Positions 25,582 to 34,287 of a stretch of 64,000 nt of DNA are shown piece after piece. Source of the DNA: DATBGO01 sp963785765. Its GTDB lineage: Bacteria > Actinomycetota > Actinomycetes > Streptosporangiales > Streptosporangiaceae. The notes beneath the pieces are model-generated. The model was not told where the DNA came from. It saw nothing but the letters and a program-made list of their open reading frames with translations, and made no database searches. The stretch spans positions 496,001-560,000 of the forward strand of contig CAWAWM010000001.1 of the NCBI GenBank assembly GCA_963785765.1, given 5' to 3'. The translations under genes and the position numbers were made by a program. How positions within the stretch are numbered: the stretch's first letter is position 1; every line of letters begins with the position of its first letter.

Positions 25582-25827
25582 ATGTGCCCGCATACGCCCC
25601 CTTGTCCGGACCCCAGTGGCCCGGACCGCGAGGCAGCTCGCACCATAATCGGCCATCCCGAGCAGGGCTGGAGCCTGCTCTGTAACGGCATCGTCGTATT
25701 CGAGGACACCGGCGAACTGCTCCCCGACGGGGACGCCATCGAGCCGCACCGCCCGACCGACCTGATACCGGCTGCGCCGATCGCGCGCCGGTCCGCGGCG
25801 CCCACCACGCACTCTCCAGCGGCCTAG
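25582..25827 (+). CDS. DUF5999 family protein
   Basis: This 81-residue protein begins MCPHTPPCPDPSGPDREAA and continues HPEQGWSLLCNGIVVFEDTGELLPDG, which is the conserved DUF5999 core. The Cys/His-rich head (CPHTPPCP) may bind metal. The ribosome site AGGAGG lies 8 bases before ATG. It has a long upstream leader. Function unknown, but it is widely conserved in Streptomyces-like actinomycetes. Confidence 0.85.
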   Translation: MCPHTPPCPDPSGPDREAARTIIGHPEQGWSLLCNGIVVFEDTGELLPDGDAIEPHRPTDLIPAAPIARRSAAPTTHSPAA

Positions 25828-25932
25828 CCAGGCACGCCGCCAGCCACTTCCCGGCTACTCGGCGCGCCGTTACCAGGCCCGCCCCCCCCGTTCAGCTCAG
25901 CCCCTGCGCCAAGCGTTCAGCGTGCCCGGACC

Positions 25933-26538
25933 TCAGCCCGGGCCGAGTCCGAGCACGTCCTGCAGCCAGCTCCGGACCGCCTCGGCGACCGCCTCCGGGT
26001 GAGCTGACAGGGCATGCGTCTCACCGGGCAGCACCACGACCCGGGCCGCGTCAGCAGCATCGGGCACCCCGAACGGGTCGCGCGCACCGTTAACGACCAG
26101 TACGTCGGTCCCGGCTTCGAGCAGTTCAGCCCGCCGGGAGCGGTCCGGGCGGCCGGGCGGATGCAGCGGGAAGGCGAGCGCGACAACGGCTCGCGCGCCC
26201 GCCGGGCGCGCGGTGCGGCAGGTCACCCTGGCGCCGTTGCTGCGGCCACCCTGGACCAGCGGCACCCCGGGGATCCTGCGCCGCAGCGCGCTGACGATCT
26301 CCAGCCAGGCGGCGTCCTGGCCAGCCGCCGAGCCAGGCGCCCGGCCGCCCCGGACCCGGTACGGCTGGATGACCCTGGCCACCGCGCCGCCGAGCTGCCG
26401 CGCCGCACCCGCCGCGGCTAGCAGGTCCGCGCTGGTCACGCCGCCGGCCGCGCCGTGGGTGAGGGCGAGCAGGAAGGCCGGGTCGGCTGGCTCGTCTAGT
26501 TCGGCCCGCGCCGGGCCCGATCCGGTGCTGATCTCCAC
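25933..26538 (-). CDS. Alpha/beta hydrolase (KANL3/Tex30-like)
   Basis: This 201-residue compact hydrolase has LLALTHGAAGG (oxyanion region), the nucleophile elbow GGRSNGARV, FPLHPPGRP, then VVNGARDPFG (acid) and LPGETHAL (His). The same order occurs in the Tex30/KANL3 dienelactone-hydrolase-like group. The substrate is unknown. Confidence 0.8.
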   Translation of the reverse strand: MEISTGSGPARAELDEPADPAFLLALTHGAAGGVTSADLLAAAGAARQLGGAVARVIQPYRVRGGRAPGSAAGQDAAWLEIVSALRRRIPGVPLVQGGRSNGARVTCRTARPAGARAVVALAFPLHPPGRPDRSRRAELLEAGTDVLVVNGARDPFGVPDAADAARVVVLPGETHALSAHPEAVAEAVRSWLQDVLGLGPG

Positions 26539-26590
26539 GCCAGGCAGCGTAGCCGGGGTCGCGGAACACCGGAACAGCGGTTAGCGCTCA

Positions 26591-28417
26591 TCACGCGGTC
26601 TCGGCCTGGAGGATCTCGACCACCGGGCGGCGAGCGCCGAGCCGAGCTGGAATGGCAGTGAGTCCTGCAATCGCGATCACGGTGCCCACCACCACGGCGA
26701 CGAACCACCAGATGGGCGGGATGACGATGGCCCCCCCGTGTTTGACCACCAGATAGAGAGCAATGCCTCCCGATATGCCGAGAACGGCGCCGACCAGGGC
26801 AGAAAGCACCTGCGCCGCGCACAGTCCGGCGGTGATCTGTCCGGGGGTGGCACCGAGGGCGCGGGTCACGGCCGATGCATGCCTAGAGTCCTGCACGGTT
26901 GTCCGCGTGATGAAGACGGCGTTGACCGCCGCCAAGGCAACCAGCATGAAGGTGACGATCAGCAGTACCTGGTTGCCCCGTTCGGACTGCGGATTGGCCA
27001 GCCCAGCGGATGCACCGGACTGGGAGGCATCGAGACTGGCGTGTGCGAACAGCACGGCGACGATCCCGCTGACGGTGACAGCGATGCCGAGCACGCTCAG
27101 CACGATACGGCGGGGCCGGCGGGCGGCTACCCGGAGCCCGATCAGCAGCGGCACCGGCAGGCGCGCCGAGAGCGCGATCAACCACGCCCGGCGTCGCGGG
27201 ATTCGAGCCGTATCGGACAGGGCGCGCACCGTGCTGGTGCGGGCGGCCCGGACGGCCGGCCCGAGCGCTGCCGCCACCGCCACCGCCACCGCTACCGCTA
27301 CGACCACTGCGATGTTGGCCGCGGTGAGCGGTGGCGGGCCCGGGGTTCCGAGCAGCCCAGCACCGGGCCCGGCCAGCACCGGAGCGATCAGCCGGCCGAG
27401 CGCCAGCCCGGCCCCCGCCGCCGCCAGGGCCAGGAGCAGATACTGGGCCAGGAGCACGCCGGCGATCAGTCCGGGAGTGCCGCCCACCGCCTTGAGCAAG
27501 CCGACCCGGCGGATCTGTTCTGCCATTCTCCCTCCCACCAGGACGGCCACACTGGCCACGGCCAGCAGCCCCAGCAGCCAACTGGCCACCATCAGGACCA
27601 GCTGCTCCTTCTTTAGCAGCGTGCCGTCATCTTGACTGATCTGCTGCCATGCGTAGAGCGAGGGAGTGACTGCGGAGTTGAAGTTGTACTTGTTGGCGAA
27701 GGCAACAGCTTGGGCCGGATCGGACAGCTTCAGATTCAAGTAGTACGTCAGTGGCTCTTCGAATGACGACAGACTCCGGGCCTCGTCCTGAGTGACCCAG
27801 ACCAGGCCGGGGGTGTTGCTCAGCTGCGGGGTATTCAGATCACAACCATCGGAGCAGATATCGGGGTAGGGACTGAATGCGGCGGTCACAGCGATTCCCG
27901 CCACGGTGACCGGCCGGCCGTTGAGCATGATCGAATCACCGGTGTGAACGCCAAGCGCTTCCGCGAAAGTCCGCTCGACCACGACCCCGCCGTTGCGGAT
28001 CCAGCCGCCCTCAGTCACCCTCGGCTGGTCGATGCTGGCGAGAGCGCGGTCACGCCCTTCTACCTCTGCGCTGGCGGTGAGACCGTGAGCATCCAGGACG
28101 GCCCAGGTCACCGGGTACGGTCCGCTGTGTCCGACGACCCCGGGAGCGTGGGCCAATGTGTTCAGATCGCTGAGCTGCTGTTGGGTCACCTTCCCGGTCG
28201 CGTTCTGAGTTGGCGGAATGATATTGGCCACGACGTCCGGCCCGGCCGTGGCCACCCGGGTCTGCTCGTAGGGGCGGCTGGTCTCGCCATGGAGGACAAG
28301 TCCGAGGGTCAACGTGGTCGTGGCCGCCATGATGACGACAAGCAACATCACTGCCTCGCCTGGCCGTCGCCGCAGGTCGGCCGCAACCAGGCGGAAGATG
28401 AGGAGAAGGCGGCCCAC
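26591..28417 (-). CDS. FtsX-type ABC transporter permease
   Basis: This 608-residue permease has an N-terminal membrane helix (AVMLLVVIMAATTTLTLGLVL), an extracytoplasmic domain (about 45-265) and two FtsX-like membrane blocks, at about 265-400 and 430-600. It ends GARRPVVEILQAETA. It is shorter than the usual 10-helix permeases of this group because the second extracytoplasmic loop is small. The GTG start lies 4 bases after the ATPase gene. It probably moves peptides, antibiotics or lipids at the membrane in MacB/LolCDE fashion. Confidence 0.88.
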   Translation of the reverse strand: MGRLLLIFRLVAADLRRRPGEAVMLLVVIMAATTTLTLGLVLHGETSRPYEQTRVATAGPDVVANIIPPTQNATGKVTQQQLSDLNTLAHAPGVVGHSGPYPVTWAVLDAHGLTASAEVEGRDRALASIDQPRVTEGGWIRNGGVVVERTFAEALGVHTGDSIMLNGRPVTVAGIAVTAAFSPYPDICSDGCDLNTPQLSNTPGLVWVTQDEARSLSSFEEPLTYYLNLKLSDPAQAVAFANKYNFNSAVTPSLYAWQQISQDDGTLLKKEQLVLMVASWLLGLLAVASVAVLVGGRMAEQIRRVGLLKAVGGTPGLIAGVLLAQYLLLALAAAGAGLALGRLIAPVLAGPGAGLLGTPGPPPLTAANIAVVVAVAVAVAVAAALGPAVRAARTSTVRALSDTARIPRRRAWLIALSARLPVPLLIGLRVAARRPRRIVLSVLGIAVTVSGIVAVLFAHASLDASQSGASAGLANPQSERGNQVLLIVTFMLVALAAVNAVFITRTTVQDSRHASAVTRALGATPGQITAGLCAAQVLSALVGAVLGISGGIALYLVVKHGGAIVIPPIWWFVAVVVGTVIAIAGLTAIPARLGARRPVVEILQAETA

Positions 28418-28421
28418 CGGT

Positions 28422-29168
28422 TCAGCCCTCGAGACCGATGAGGGCGCCGAGGTGTCCTGATGTGCCGCCAGCCAGCCTGGTCTGGTCGACGAATGCGCCG
28501 TCTCGCATGATGATCATCCGGTCAGCCGTGGCGGCGATCCGCGAGTTGTGGGTGACGACTACCAACGTCTGCCCGGCATCGTGCAGGCTGTCGAATAGCC
28601 GGAGCACGTCGACGGCGGCGGCGCTGTCGAGATTGCCCGTGGGTTCGTCAGCCATGACGACACGGGGCTCGTTGCTCAACGCGCGGGCGATGGCCACCCG
28701 CTGGCGCTGGCCGCCTGACAGGCCCGAAGGGAGGAAGGCTCGCCGGTCGGCCAGCCCGACCTGTTCCAGCAGATCCACAGCCCGCTGCCGTGCCGACCGC
28801 GGTGAACTGCCGGCCAGCAGCGCCGGCAGCTCGACGTTCTCCTGCGCTGTGAGCTCGTCCATCAGATGAAAGGCCTGGAAGACGAAGCCAACCGATTGGC
28901 GCCGCATCCGGGCCAGCGCCCGCTCGCCCATCTGGTCGAGGCGGCGTCCGTCCAGCCACACCTTTCCGCCGCTGGGCCTGTCGAGCCCCCCCAGCAGATG
29001 CAGAAGGGTCGACTTACCGCAACCGCTTGGCCCCATTACCGCCAGCGTCTCGCCGGGGGCAACGTCGATGTCGACGTTGTCGACCGCTCTCACGAGTCCT
29101 TCCTCTTTGCCGTACTCCTTGCGAAGTCCTCGGGCGCTGAGGATGGGCGTGCCACTGGCAGTGCTCAT
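28422..29168 (-). CDS. ABC transporter ATPase, MacB/LolD type
   Basis: This 248-residue ATPase has Walker A GPSGCGKST, Q-loop FVFQAFHLMDELTAQENVELP, signature LSGGQRQRVAIARAL, Walker B VVMADEPTGNLD and H-loop VVTHNSR. The 'EPTGNLD' box and 'NVELP' are typical of the MacB/LolD group that pairs with FtsX permeases. ATG overlaps the PadR stop (ATGA). Confidence 0.93.
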   Translation of the reverse strand: MSTASGTPILSARGLRKEYGKEEGLVRAVDNVDIDVAPGETLAVMGPSGCGKSTLLHLLGGLDRPSGGKVWLDGRRLDQMGERALARMRRQSVGFVFQAFHLMDELTAQENVELPALLAGSSPRSARQRAVDLLEQVGLADRRAFLPSGLSGGQRQRVAIARALSNEPRVVMADEPTGNLDSAAAVDVLRLFDSLHDAGQTLVVVTHNSRIAATADRMIIMRDGAFVDQTRLAGGTSGHLGALIGLEG

Positions 29169-29692
29169 GAGGTTGCCTTTCGATCGATCCAGCTCTGCTC
29201 GCACGCCTCGAGCCAACGCAGGTCCGCCTGCATACGGAGGACGACCCCCTCGAGCAGGAGCGCGGCGTCAGACCGGTCCGGCTCAGCCATGGCGGCCCGC
29301 TGTGCGTCGCGCAATCGGCGCAGCAGTTCCCGACGCTGAGCGTCCACGATGGAGATCGGGTCCGCCAGCCCGGCCGCGGCGGCCGCCACCAACTTCAAGT
29401 GAAACTCGGCGAGATCCGGTTTGGGCCAGCTCATCTCGGTGAGCCAGTCAGCCACTCGTTGCTGGCCAGCCGGAGAAAGCTCGTAGACCTTGCGGTCTGG
29501 ACGGTCGGCCAGACCGGACGAGCGCTCGCAGGACACCAGGCCCGCCTTCTCCAACCGTCCCAACGTGACGTAGATCTGCCCGGCGTTGATGGCGTCCCCC
29601 AGCGGACCCAATGCTTGGCCAAGCCGCGCCCGCAGCTCGTAGCCGTACGAGGGCTCCTTGGCCAGCAACGCCAGCACGACTTCCTGCTGCAT
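29165..29692 (-). CDS. PadR family transcriptional repressor
   Basis: This 175-residue protein has the PadR winged helix: VVLALLAKEPSYGYELRARL, then INAGQIYVTLGRLEKAGLVSCERS and RKVYELSPAGQQRVADWL. A C-terminal helical dimerisation domain follows (about 95-175). It is the first gene of an operon with an ABC ATPase and permease, so it probably senses a compound exported by them. A perfect inverted repeat covers its own promoter, which predicts autorepression. Confidence 0.92.
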   Translation of the reverse strand: MQQEVVLALLAKEPSYGYELRARLGQALGPLGDAINAGQIYVTLGRLEKAGLVSCERSSGLADRPDRKVYELSPAGQQRVADWLTEMSWPKPDLAEFHLKLVAAAAAGLADPISIVDAQRRELLRRLRDAQRAAMAEPDRSDAALLLEGVVLRMQADLRWLEACEQSWIDRKATS

Positions 29693-29700
29693 GGATCTCC

Positions 29701-29728
29701 TAACGGTTAGCTATTTATATAACCGTTA
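29701..29728 (-). promoter_or_regulatory. Predicted PadR operator
   Basis: TAACGGTTA at 29701-29709 and TAACCGTTA at 29720-29728 form a perfect 9-base inverted repeat with a 10-base spacer. One arm overlaps the end of the promoter spacer and the -10 box. The other covers the expected start of transcription. It ends 8 bases before the padR start codon. Confidence 0.8.
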
Positions 29729-29744
29729 TCCTTGGACTTGTCAA
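29716..29744 (-). promoter_or_regulatory. Near-consensus sigma-70 promoter of padR-ABC operon
   Basis: On the minus strand, TTGACA (29744-29739) and TATATA (29721-29716) are separated by exactly 17 bases. Transcription should begin near 29709-29706, giving a leader of only about 15 bases that contains GGAG. Confidence 0.8.
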
Positions 29745-29828
29745 GCGACAGATCACGCACTGGCGGAGTCGTTGGGATCGGCAGAGTTGCTCCACAAGGC
29801 CACTTGCCGACTAGGGGGCCATAGGAGA

Positions 29829-30000
29829 TGGCGTACCAGACTCGGGTTGAAGGTCAAAGGCAGGCTGCATGGCAAGCAGCCCAACCTCAGGCCCGCGCAA
29901 GAAGCGCACCTCGTCGAGCTGTGGCGCGCTGGCCAGCACACCAGCGCCGAGCTATTTTCCGTCGCTCGCTCAGCCGTCTACCGGGCCGTCGGTCGCGCTG
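29829..30000 (+). pseudogene. Remnant of serine recombinase (resolvase) C-terminus
   Basis: In one frame the sequence reads RTRLGLKVKGRLHGK, then PNLRPAQEAHLVELWRAGQ and FSVARSAVYRAVGRA. This matches the linker and HTH_7 DNA-binding tail of resolvase/invertase-type serine recombinases (usual form GRPxKLTPAQ...ELFGVARSTVYRA). The catalytic N-terminal domain is absent and there is no start codon with a ribosome site. It lies between the PadR promoter and the 3' end of uvrA, and marks a past mobile element. Confidence 0.75.
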
Positions 30001-30018
30001 GCCGACCGCCGGCACCGG

Positions 30019-32874
30019 CTAGCCGTTCAGCATCTTCTTCAGGAACTGGCCGGTGTAACTGTCGTCCACCTGCGCGACCTGCTCGGGCGTGCCGGTCGCG
30101 ACGACGTCGCCGCCGCGCGAGCCGCCCTCGGGGCCCAGGTCGATGACCCAGTCGGCGGTCTTGATCACATCCAGGTTGTGCTCGATCACGATGACCGTGT
30201 TGCCGCCGTCGACCAGTCTGCCGAGCACGCCGAGCAGCTTGCGGATGTCGTCGAAATGCAGGCCGGTGGTCGGCTCATCCAGCACGTAGATCGTCCGGCC
30301 GGTGGACCGGCGCTGCAGCTCGGACGCCAGCTTGACGCGCTGCGCCTCGCCGCCGGACAGCGTCGGGGCGGGCTGGCCGAGCCGCACGTAGCCGAGGCCG
30401 ACATCGACGAGCGTCTTCAGGTGCCGGTGGATGGCGGGCACCGGCTCGAAGAACTCGGCCCCCTCCTCGATCGGCATGTTGAGCACGTCGGCGATGGTCT
30501 TGCCCTTGTAATGCACCTGCAGGGTGTCGGTGTTGTACCGGGCGCCGTGACAGACCTCGCACGGCACGTACACGTCGGGCAGGAACTGCATCTCGATCTT
30601 GATCGTGCCGTCGCCCGCGCACGCCTCGCACCGGCCGCCCTTGACGTTAAACGAGAACCTGCCCGGCTGGTAGCCGCGCACCTTCGCCTCGGTGGTCTGC
30701 GCGAACAGCTTCCTGACGTGGTCGAAGACACCGGTGTAGGTGGCCGGGTTGGACCGCGGGGTGCGGCCGATCGGGCCCTGGTCGACATGCACCACCTTGT
30801 CCAGGTGCTGCATCCCGGTGACCCTGGTATGGCGGCCCGGCACGGTGCGCGCGCCGTGCAGTTCCTTGGCCAGCGCGTTGTACAGGATGTCGTTGACCAG
30901 CGTGGACTTACCCGAGCCTGAGACCCCCGTGACCGCGATGAAGCAGCCCAGCGGGAACGCGACATCGACGCCCCGCAGGTTGTGCTCGGTGGCGCCCTTG
31001 ACCGCCACCTCCCGGCCGCGGGTGCGCTTCCTGCGGCGGGCGGGCAGCGGGATCGCCTCGCGGCCGGTCAGGTAGGCGCCGGTCAGCGACTCCTGGCTGT
31101 CCAGCAGTTCCTTCAGCGGCCCGGAGACGACGATGTGGCCGCCGTGCTCGCCGGCCCGCGGGCCGATGTCGACCACCCAGTCAGCGGCCCTGATGGTGTC
31201 CTCGTCGTGCTCGACGACGATCAGCGTGTTGCCGAGATCGCGCAGCCTGATCAGCGTCTCCAGCAGCCGGTGGTTGTCCCGCTGGTGCAGCCCGATGGAT
31301 GGCTCATCCAGCACGTACAGCACGCCGACCAGGCCCGAGCCGATCTGGGTGGCCAGCCGGATCCGCTGCGCCTCGCCGCCGGCCAGGGTGGCGGCGGCAC
31401 GGTCCAGGGTCAGGTAGTCCAGGCCCACATCGAGCAGGAACCCGAGCCTGGAGTTGACCTCCTTGAGGATCCGGCCCGCGATGTGCTGATCACGGTCGGA
31501 GAGCTCCAGCGAGAGCAGCAGCTTGGCCAGTTCGCCGATCGGCAGCGCGCAGTAGTCGGCGATCGACCTGCCGTCGACCGTCACCGCCAGGGACACCGGC
31601 TTGAGCCGCGCGCCGTGGCAGGACGGGCACGGCACCTCGCGCATGAATCCGGCGAACCGCTCCCGGCTCGAATCGCTCTCGGCCTCGGCGTGCCTGCGCT
31701 CGATGTAAGGGATGGCCCCCTCGAAGTTGGTGTAGTACGAGCGCTCCCTGCCGTACCTGTTCCTGTACCTGACGTGCACCTGCTCGTCATAGCCGTGCAG
31801 CAGGGCCTGCTGCGCGGCGCCGGGCAACCTGGACCAGGGCGTGCTGGTCTTGAAGCCCATCGCGTCGCCGAGCGCCTCGATCAGCCGGTTGAAGTAGTCG
31901 CTGATGTGGCCGCCGCTCCACGGCCCGATCGCGCCATCGGCCAGTGTCCGGGCCGGGTCGGCGACGACCAGCTCCGGGTCGACCTCCATCCGGGTGCCCA
32001 GGCCCGTGCAGTCCGGGCAGGCCCCCCACGGGGAATTGAAGGAGAACGACCGCGGCTCCAGCTCATCGAAGGACAGGTCGTCATAGAGACAGGCCAGATG
32101 CTCAGAGAACATCCGCTCCCGGTGCGGATCGGTCTCGGGCAGGTCCACGAAGTCGAGCACCACGATGCCGCCGGATAGCCCGAGGGCCGTCTCGACTGAG
32201 TCGGTGAGCCTGCGCCGGGCGGACTGCTTGACGTCGAGCCGGTCGACCACGACCTCGATGTCGTGCTTCTCGTACTTCTTCAGCGCCGGCAGCGTGCCGG
32301 TAGTGGCGCTGTCCAGCCTGATCACCGTGCCATCGACCCGGGCCCGCGAGTAGCCCTTGGCCTGCAGTTCGCGCAGCAGGTCGGTGTACTCACCCTTGCG
32401 GCTGCGGACCACCGGGGCCAGCACCTGGAACCTGGTGCCCTCGTCCAGCTCGAGCACCCGGTCGACGATCTGCTGCGGGCTCTGCCTGGCGATCGGCCGC
32501 CCGCAGATCGGGCAGTGCGGCTTGCCTACCCGCGCGTACAGCAGCCGCAGATAGTCGTACACCTCGGTGATGGTGCCGACGGTCGAGCGGGGGTTGCGGC
32601 CGGCCGCCTTCTGATCGATGGAGACCGCCGGTGACAGCCCGTCGATGAAGTCGACGTCGGGCTTGTCCATCTGCCCCAGGAACTGCCTGGCGTAGGCGGA
32701 CAGCGACTCGACGTACCTGCGCTGGCCCTCGGCGAAGATGGTGTCAAAGGCGAGGCTGGACTTGCCGGACCCGGACAGTCCGGTGAAGACGATCAGGGCA
32801 TCCCGCGGCAGGTCGAGCGACACGTCCTTGAGGTTGTGCTCGCGCGCGCCGCGAACAACAAGACGATCAGCCAC
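30019..32874 (-). CDS. uvrA: Excinuclease ABC subunit A
   Basis: This 951-residue damage-recognition ATPase of nucleotide excision repair has a first Walker A GLSGSGKSSLAFDTIFAEGQRRYVE, zinc motifs around CPICGRPI and CPDCTG, and a first signature LAGGEAQRIRLA. The second Walker A is GVSGSGKSTLVND, followed by the zinc finger CEACAGDG...CEVCHG and the second signature LSGGEAQRVKLA. GTG at 32874 (VADRLVVRGAREHNLK) is preferred to a start 17 codons upstream, because family members begin there and GGAGAG is placed properly. It is full length. Confidence 0.95.
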   Translation of the reverse strand: MADRLVVRGAREHNLKDVSLDLPRDALIVFTGLSGSGKSSLAFDTIFAEGQRRYVESLSAYARQFLGQMDKPDVDFIDGLSPAVSIDQKAAGRNPRSTVGTITEVYDYLRLLYARVGKPHCPICGRPIARQSPQQIVDRVLELDEGTRFQVLAPVVRSRKGEYTDLLRELQAKGYSRARVDGTVIRLDSATTGTLPALKKYEKHDIEVVVDRLDVKQSARRRLTDSVETALGLSGGIVVLDFVDLPETDPHRERMFSEHLACLYDDLSFDELEPRSFSFNSPWGACPDCTGLGTRMEVDPELVVADPARTLADGAIGPWSGGHISDYFNRLIEALGDAMGFKTSTPWSRLPGAAQQALLHGYDEQVHVRYRNRYGRERSYYTNFEGAIPYIERRHAEAESDSSRERFAGFMREVPCPSCHGARLKPVSLAVTVDGRSIADYCALPIGELAKLLLSLELSDRDQHIAGRILKEVNSRLGFLLDVGLDYLTLDRAAATLAGGEAQRIRLATQIGSGLVGVLYVLDEPSIGLHQRDNHRLLETLIRLRDLGNTLIVVEHDEDTIRAADWVVDIGPRAGEHGGHIVVSGPLKELLDSQESLTGAYLTGREAIPLPARRRKRTRGREVAVKGATEHNLRGVDVAFPLGCFIAVTGVSGSGKSTLVNDILYNALAKELHGARTVPGRHTRVTGMQHLDKVVHVDQGPIGRTPRSNPATYTGVFDHVRKLFAQTTEAKVRGYQPGRFSFNVKGGRCEACAGDGTIKIEMQFLPDVYVPCEVCHGARYNTDTLQVHYKGKTIADVLNMPIEEGAEFFEPVPAIHRHLKTLVDVGLGYVRLGQPAPTLSGGEAQRVKLASELQRRSTGRTIYVLDEPTTGLHFDDIRKLLGVLGRLVDGGNTVIVIEHNLDVIKTADWVIDLGPEGGSRGGDVVATGTPEQVAQVDDSYTGQFLKKMLNG

Positions 32875-33108
32875 TGCGCTCTGCTCTCCGGTGCTGGGGC
32901 CCGTCCGCCGCTGATGCGGGGACACGCCATGGTATTCGGGACCACTGACAAAACACGGTTACTGCCCCCAGGCTTCCCGGCTGGTGGTCCTGGCCTGCGC
33001 TGCCCGGGCGCAGCGGGCCGCCCCCGCAGCCGCCGGCGACTTTACCCGCATCCCAGCCTGCCACTCCGGGCGCGAGAATGGTCCCGGATGCCTGCAGGAG
33101 GGAGAGCA

Positions 33109-33544
33109 GTGAACGCTGAGGTAGCGCAGTCTCTGGCCGGTATCCAGGATGCGACCGGCAGGCCCCTGGCTACCGTCGGCGGCCTGACCGACGCCCCGCT
33201 GCGCGAGCCGTCGCTGCTGCCGGGCCGGAGCCGCGGCCACGTGCTCACCCATATCACCCGAAATGCCGCCGATCTGGCTGCGGAGCTGCGCGACTCGGCG
33301 GCCGGGGTTCGCGGCGCAGGCCACCGCCCGGCCCGACGATTCCTGGATGGTGCAGGTCAGTCGGGCCGGCCGCGCCGGGCTGCGGGTGTCCGGCGACGGC
33401 GTCCGCGCTCCGGTCCTGCCACCGTGGCGCTGGCGGCAGGCGACCACGAGGTGCGACCGGGCGCTGTCCGGTGCCGGGCCCGGCCGCGAAAGAATGAGTA
33501 TCGCCGCGCAGCGGCCGACAAGCCGAGCTAAGGAGAGCCAGTGA
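33109..33544 (+). pseudogene. Broken MDMPI-type mycothiol-dependent enzyme gene
   Basis: A strong GGAGGGAGA site precedes GTG. The first 66 codons read as an MDMPI N-terminus (DAPLREPSLLPGRSRGHVLTHITRNA). At the GGGG run 33304-33307 the homologous reading moves to another frame (FAAQATARPDDSWMVQV, then LPPWRWRQ). Removing one G restores a continuous frame to TGA 33542-33544, which overlaps the GTG of the MBL gene as in an intact operon. Even so, about 40 residues of the middle and the C-terminal domain appear missing. It is either a decayed gene or one sequencing error in an already short gene. Confidence 0.7.
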
Positions 33545-34206
33545 CATACACCGGGAACGTGACGGTCGGCGGCCCGCCGGACACCCGTGAGCTGCCCGGC
33601 CTGACTATTACCAAGGTCGCGGTCGGGCCCATGGACAACAACGCCTACCTGCTGCGCAGCACCGGCACCGGGGAACTGCTGCTGATCGACGCGGCGAACG
33701 ACGCGGACACCCTGCTCAAGCTGGTCGGCGATACCAGGCTCGCGACGATTGTCACTACTCACCGGCACTGGGATCACTGGGCTGCGCTGCAGGCGGTGCA
33801 GGAGGCAACCGGGGCCGCCACCGTCGCGCATCCGGCCGACGCTGGGGAGCTGCCCGTCCCGGTCACCCGGCTGGTCAGCGACGGCGACACGATCCGGGTC
33901 GGCGACGCGGTGCTGTCCGTCATCCACCTGCGCGGCCACACGCCGGGCAGCATCGCCCTGTGCTACGACGCGGGCGGCGCGCTGGCTGACACCCCGCAGC
34001 TGTTCACCGGGGACTCGCTGTTCCCCGGCGGCCCTGGCAATACCGAAGGGGACCCGCAGCGGTTCGGCCAGCTCATGAGCGACCTGGAGGAACGCGTCTT
34101 CGGCCAGCTGCCCGACGGTACCTGGGTCTACCCGGGCCACGGCCAGGACACCACGCTCGGCGCTGAGCGCCCGCAGCTGGCCGAATGGCGCGCCCGCGGG
34201 TGGTGA
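33541..34206 (+). CDS. MBL-fold metallo-hydrolase (glyoxalase II-like)
   Basis: This 221-residue protein has the metal motif TTHRHWDHW (HxHxDH, about residue 77), LRGHTPGS, FTGDSLFPGGPGNTEGD and a last ligand in YPGHGQDTTLG. It resembles hydroxyacylglutathione hydrolase-like enzymes. In actinomycetes these may act on mycothiol conjugates, which fits the adjoining MDMPI gene. AGGAGAGCCA precedes GTG. Confidence 0.88.
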   Translation: MTYTGNVTVGGPPDTRELPGLTITKVAVGPMDNNAYLLRSTGTGELLLIDAANDADTLLKLVGDTRLATIVTTHRHWDHWAALQAVQEATGAATVAHPADAGELPVPVTRLVSDGDTIRVGDAVLSVIHLRGHTPGSIALCYDAGGALADTPQLFTGDSLFPGGPGNTEGDPQRFGQLMSDLEERVFGQLPDGTWVYPGHGQDTTLGAERPQLAEWRARGW

Positions 34207-34216
34207 CCAGCCCCGC

Positions 34217-34278
34217 CTGCGGTTCGCCGCCGCCCGCGGTTTCACGAACGCCGCCCGCGGTTCACGAACGCCGCCCGG
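34217..34278. repeat. Short tandem repeat in intergenic gap
   Basis: Two to three imperfect copies of CGCCGCCCGCGGTTCACGAA lie between the MBL and oxidase genes. Confidence 0.7.
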
Positions 34279-34287
34279 ACTGAGGTC

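Noticed and set aside
25461..25685. A 74-codon frame upstream of and overlapping the DUF5999 gene
   Set aside because: GTG start with no ribosome site, no conserved pattern, and most of its 3' part lies inside the well-supported DUF5999 gene in another frame.
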